Made by a program: the position numbers and the translations under genes
Shown: piece by piece, positions 62,458 through 64,000 of the stretch
Numbering within the stretch: the stretch's first letter is position 1
Layout: every line of letters begins with the position of its first letter
Notes under the pieces: generated by a model
What the model saw: only the letters and a program-made list of their open reading frames with translations
Databases searched by the model: none
What the model was told of the DNA's origin: nothing
Source of the DNA: an uncultured Planctomycetaceae bacterium
Lineage (GTDB): Bacteria; Planctomycetota; Planctomycetia; Pirellulales; Thermoguttaceae
Length of the DNA: 64,000 bases
Assembly: GCA_946408825.1 (NCBI GenBank)
Contig: CAMJTU010000007.1
Location: forward strand, 62,001-126,000
Direction: 5' to 3'

Positions 62458-64000
62458 TTAGTCTTCCTCGGCGCCGCCGCGACCTCCGCCTCTGGCGCCG
62501 CCGCCACGCGTTCTGCGAAGGGCGTCGAGCGCGTTCTGAGTCCGGTCTCGAGCGCTTTCAGAGGGGGGTGTTTCGTCGACGTCGTTTGTTCTGGCGGCTC
62601 TACGATTGGTCGTCGCGCCGCCGGCGGCGACGGGAGGCGTAGATTCGGAAACGGTCGGTTCGTTTTCAGGCGTCGCCGCCGAAGGTTCCGGCGGCGTCTC
62701 GGCGCCGGCGAGTCCGCGATTGCGCGTCTGACGAGATTCGCGCGAGGTACGGAGGGCGTCGAGGAGCCGGTCGCGGCGCGACTGCGTTCCGCCGTTTGTG
62801 TTTTCAGCGGTCGACGGTTCCGTCGCGCTCGCGTCAAACGACGGGGTTGAAAGCGTCGCGCCGCCGACGTTCGGATCCGTTAAAGACGCCCCAAAGTCGT
62901 TCGCGCCTAGCGCGTTGGAATTCGTTTCGTCGATCGACGGGAACGCCATGCCTTGATTGTCGACGTTTATGCCGGTCGATTCGTCAGTCGGATTGTTAAG
63001 CCCGCCGAGTCCCGCGGACGCCTCTAAGGCGTTGATCGACGCGAACGGGTCGTCGTTCGCGCCGAGATAGCCGCTTCCGTCGCGCTCAAGTTCGACGACG
63101 CCCGACGCTTCTCTCCAGTCGAGCGCAGACACGCCGAAGTCGCCGCTATCGGCGCCGGACGTCGTAAGACCGCCGAGCAGCGTCGCGTCGGAAAAACCTT
63201 TGCCGAGCGTCGAAAGGTCTTTGAAAAAAACTTGTCGGGGCGGTTCCGTCGTTCCGTCGACGACGACCTCGGCGCGTTCCACCTCGTTGGAACGGTCGAG
63301 AAATCCGACGATCTGACCGCGATATACGCCGCCGCGCGCCGTCGTTTTGTCGTAAAGACGCTTCATCGTGTCGAGCGAGACGAGTCCTTTTGTGTAGAGC
63401 CACGACGCGTGACGGTAGTCGCTGGGGAGCGCTTTGCTCATGTCGGGGCGTTCTGAGACGATACGCTGAACGTCGGCGGTCGAGATTCCGGGGATCGCCG
63501 CGAGAACAGGGCGCGGCGCCGCGTTGACGTTGACGCGTCCGACGATGGTCGTCGATTCGCTCGTCGAAGCGTAGTCGAGAAGCGTCATGAGTTTTGTCGC
63601 GTCGCGAGCGTCGCGGATAGGCGAAGCATACGCGACGTTTCCGACGACGACTCGCGCGCCGACGATATCAAGGGGCGTTTTGAGCGTCGTCGTCGCCGCG
63701 ACGGAGCCGTCGATTTGCGCCTGAGCGAGAACGCCGACGGTCGGGGGCGCGCTTGTCGCGTCCGTTCCCGCGTTGCCCGCGCCGCCTCTTGCTCCGTTGG
63801 AAACGTACCCCGAACGGCGCCCTCCGCGCTGCGCCGCGCGTCTTGACGCGGGGGAAGCGGACTCCTGCTCGTTGGTTTCCGGACCATACTGACGGTAGAG
63901 GACGATGAATTTTGCGACGTCGGCGCCGACGCGCGGCTCTAATTCGCGATACAAGAAGTTCAAATCGTCGACGTTAAGGTTGACGCGCGCTTCGCCTCGA
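62458..64000 (-). CDS. type II secretion GspK-like minor pseudopilin/helix-hairpin-helix protein, truncated at window edge
   Basis: RVNLNVDDLNFLY... and VGRVNVNAAPRPVLAAIPGISTADVQRIVSERPD; GQIVGFLDRSNEVERAEVVVDGTTEPPRQVFFKDLSTLG. Confidence 0.75.
   Translation of the reverse strand, partial: RGEARVNLNVDDLNFLYRELEPRVGADVAKFIVLYRQYGPETNEQESASPASRRAAQRGGRRSGYVSNGARGGAGNAGTDATSAPPTVGVLAQAQIDGSVAATTTLKTPLDIVGARVVVGNVAYASPIRDARDATKLMTLLDYASTSESTTIVGRVNVNAAPRPVLAAIPGISTADVQRIVSERPDMSKALPSDYRHASWLYTKGLVSLDTMKRLYDKTTARGGVYRGQIVGFLDRSNEVERAEVVVDGTTEPPRQVFFKDLSTLGKGFSDATLLGGLTTSGADSGDFGVSALDWREASGVVELERDGSGYLGANDDPFASINALEASAGLGGLNNPTDESTGINVDNQGMAFPSIDETNSNALGANDFGASLTDPNVGGATLSTPSFDASATEPSTAENTNGGTQSRRDRLLDALRTSRESRQTRNRGLAGAETPPEPSAATPENEPTVSESTPPVAAGGATTNRRAARTNDVDETPPSESARDRTQNALDALRRTRGGGARGGGRGGAEED

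Overview
64 kb bacterial chromosomal window. The gene families (DUF1598, DUF1844, HzsA-related/DUF1080-like, SHD1+SUMF1, squalene-oxidase-repeat proteins) suggest a Planctomycetota-type genome; taxonomy is inference. Housekeeping genes: 5-formyl-THF cyclo-ligase, pgsA, alaS, proS, rpmG, panD, uvrB, tRNA-Leu(GAG), tRNA-Ile(GAT), an RND efflux pair and a GspK-like pseudopilin. The most unusual content is: (1) a dispersed RiPP-like system at ~11.2-23.0 kb, with a radical SAM/SPASM maturase, a PqqD (RRE)-SipW-type signal peptidase fusion, a NTP_transf_5-like nucleotidyltransferase, an HprK-like kinase, a Cys/His/Gly-rich 68-aa candidate precursor and a second stand-alone PqqD, interrupted by a sugar-kinase operon and a decayed IS5-type transposase; (2) a ~380-nt structured RNA candidate on the minus strand at ~35.1-35.5 kb, made of a hairpin array, a pseudoknot-capable domain and an intrinsic terminator; (3) a near-perfect parS site plus a one-mismatch copy 3.1 kb away; (4) three overlapping serine recombinase genes; (5) odd fusions, including an H1-like basic tail on a sugar epimerase, a very acidic alpha/beta-hydrolase and a novel-looking Gly/Asp repeat protein. 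All family calls come from reading the translated sequence by eye; no searches were run.
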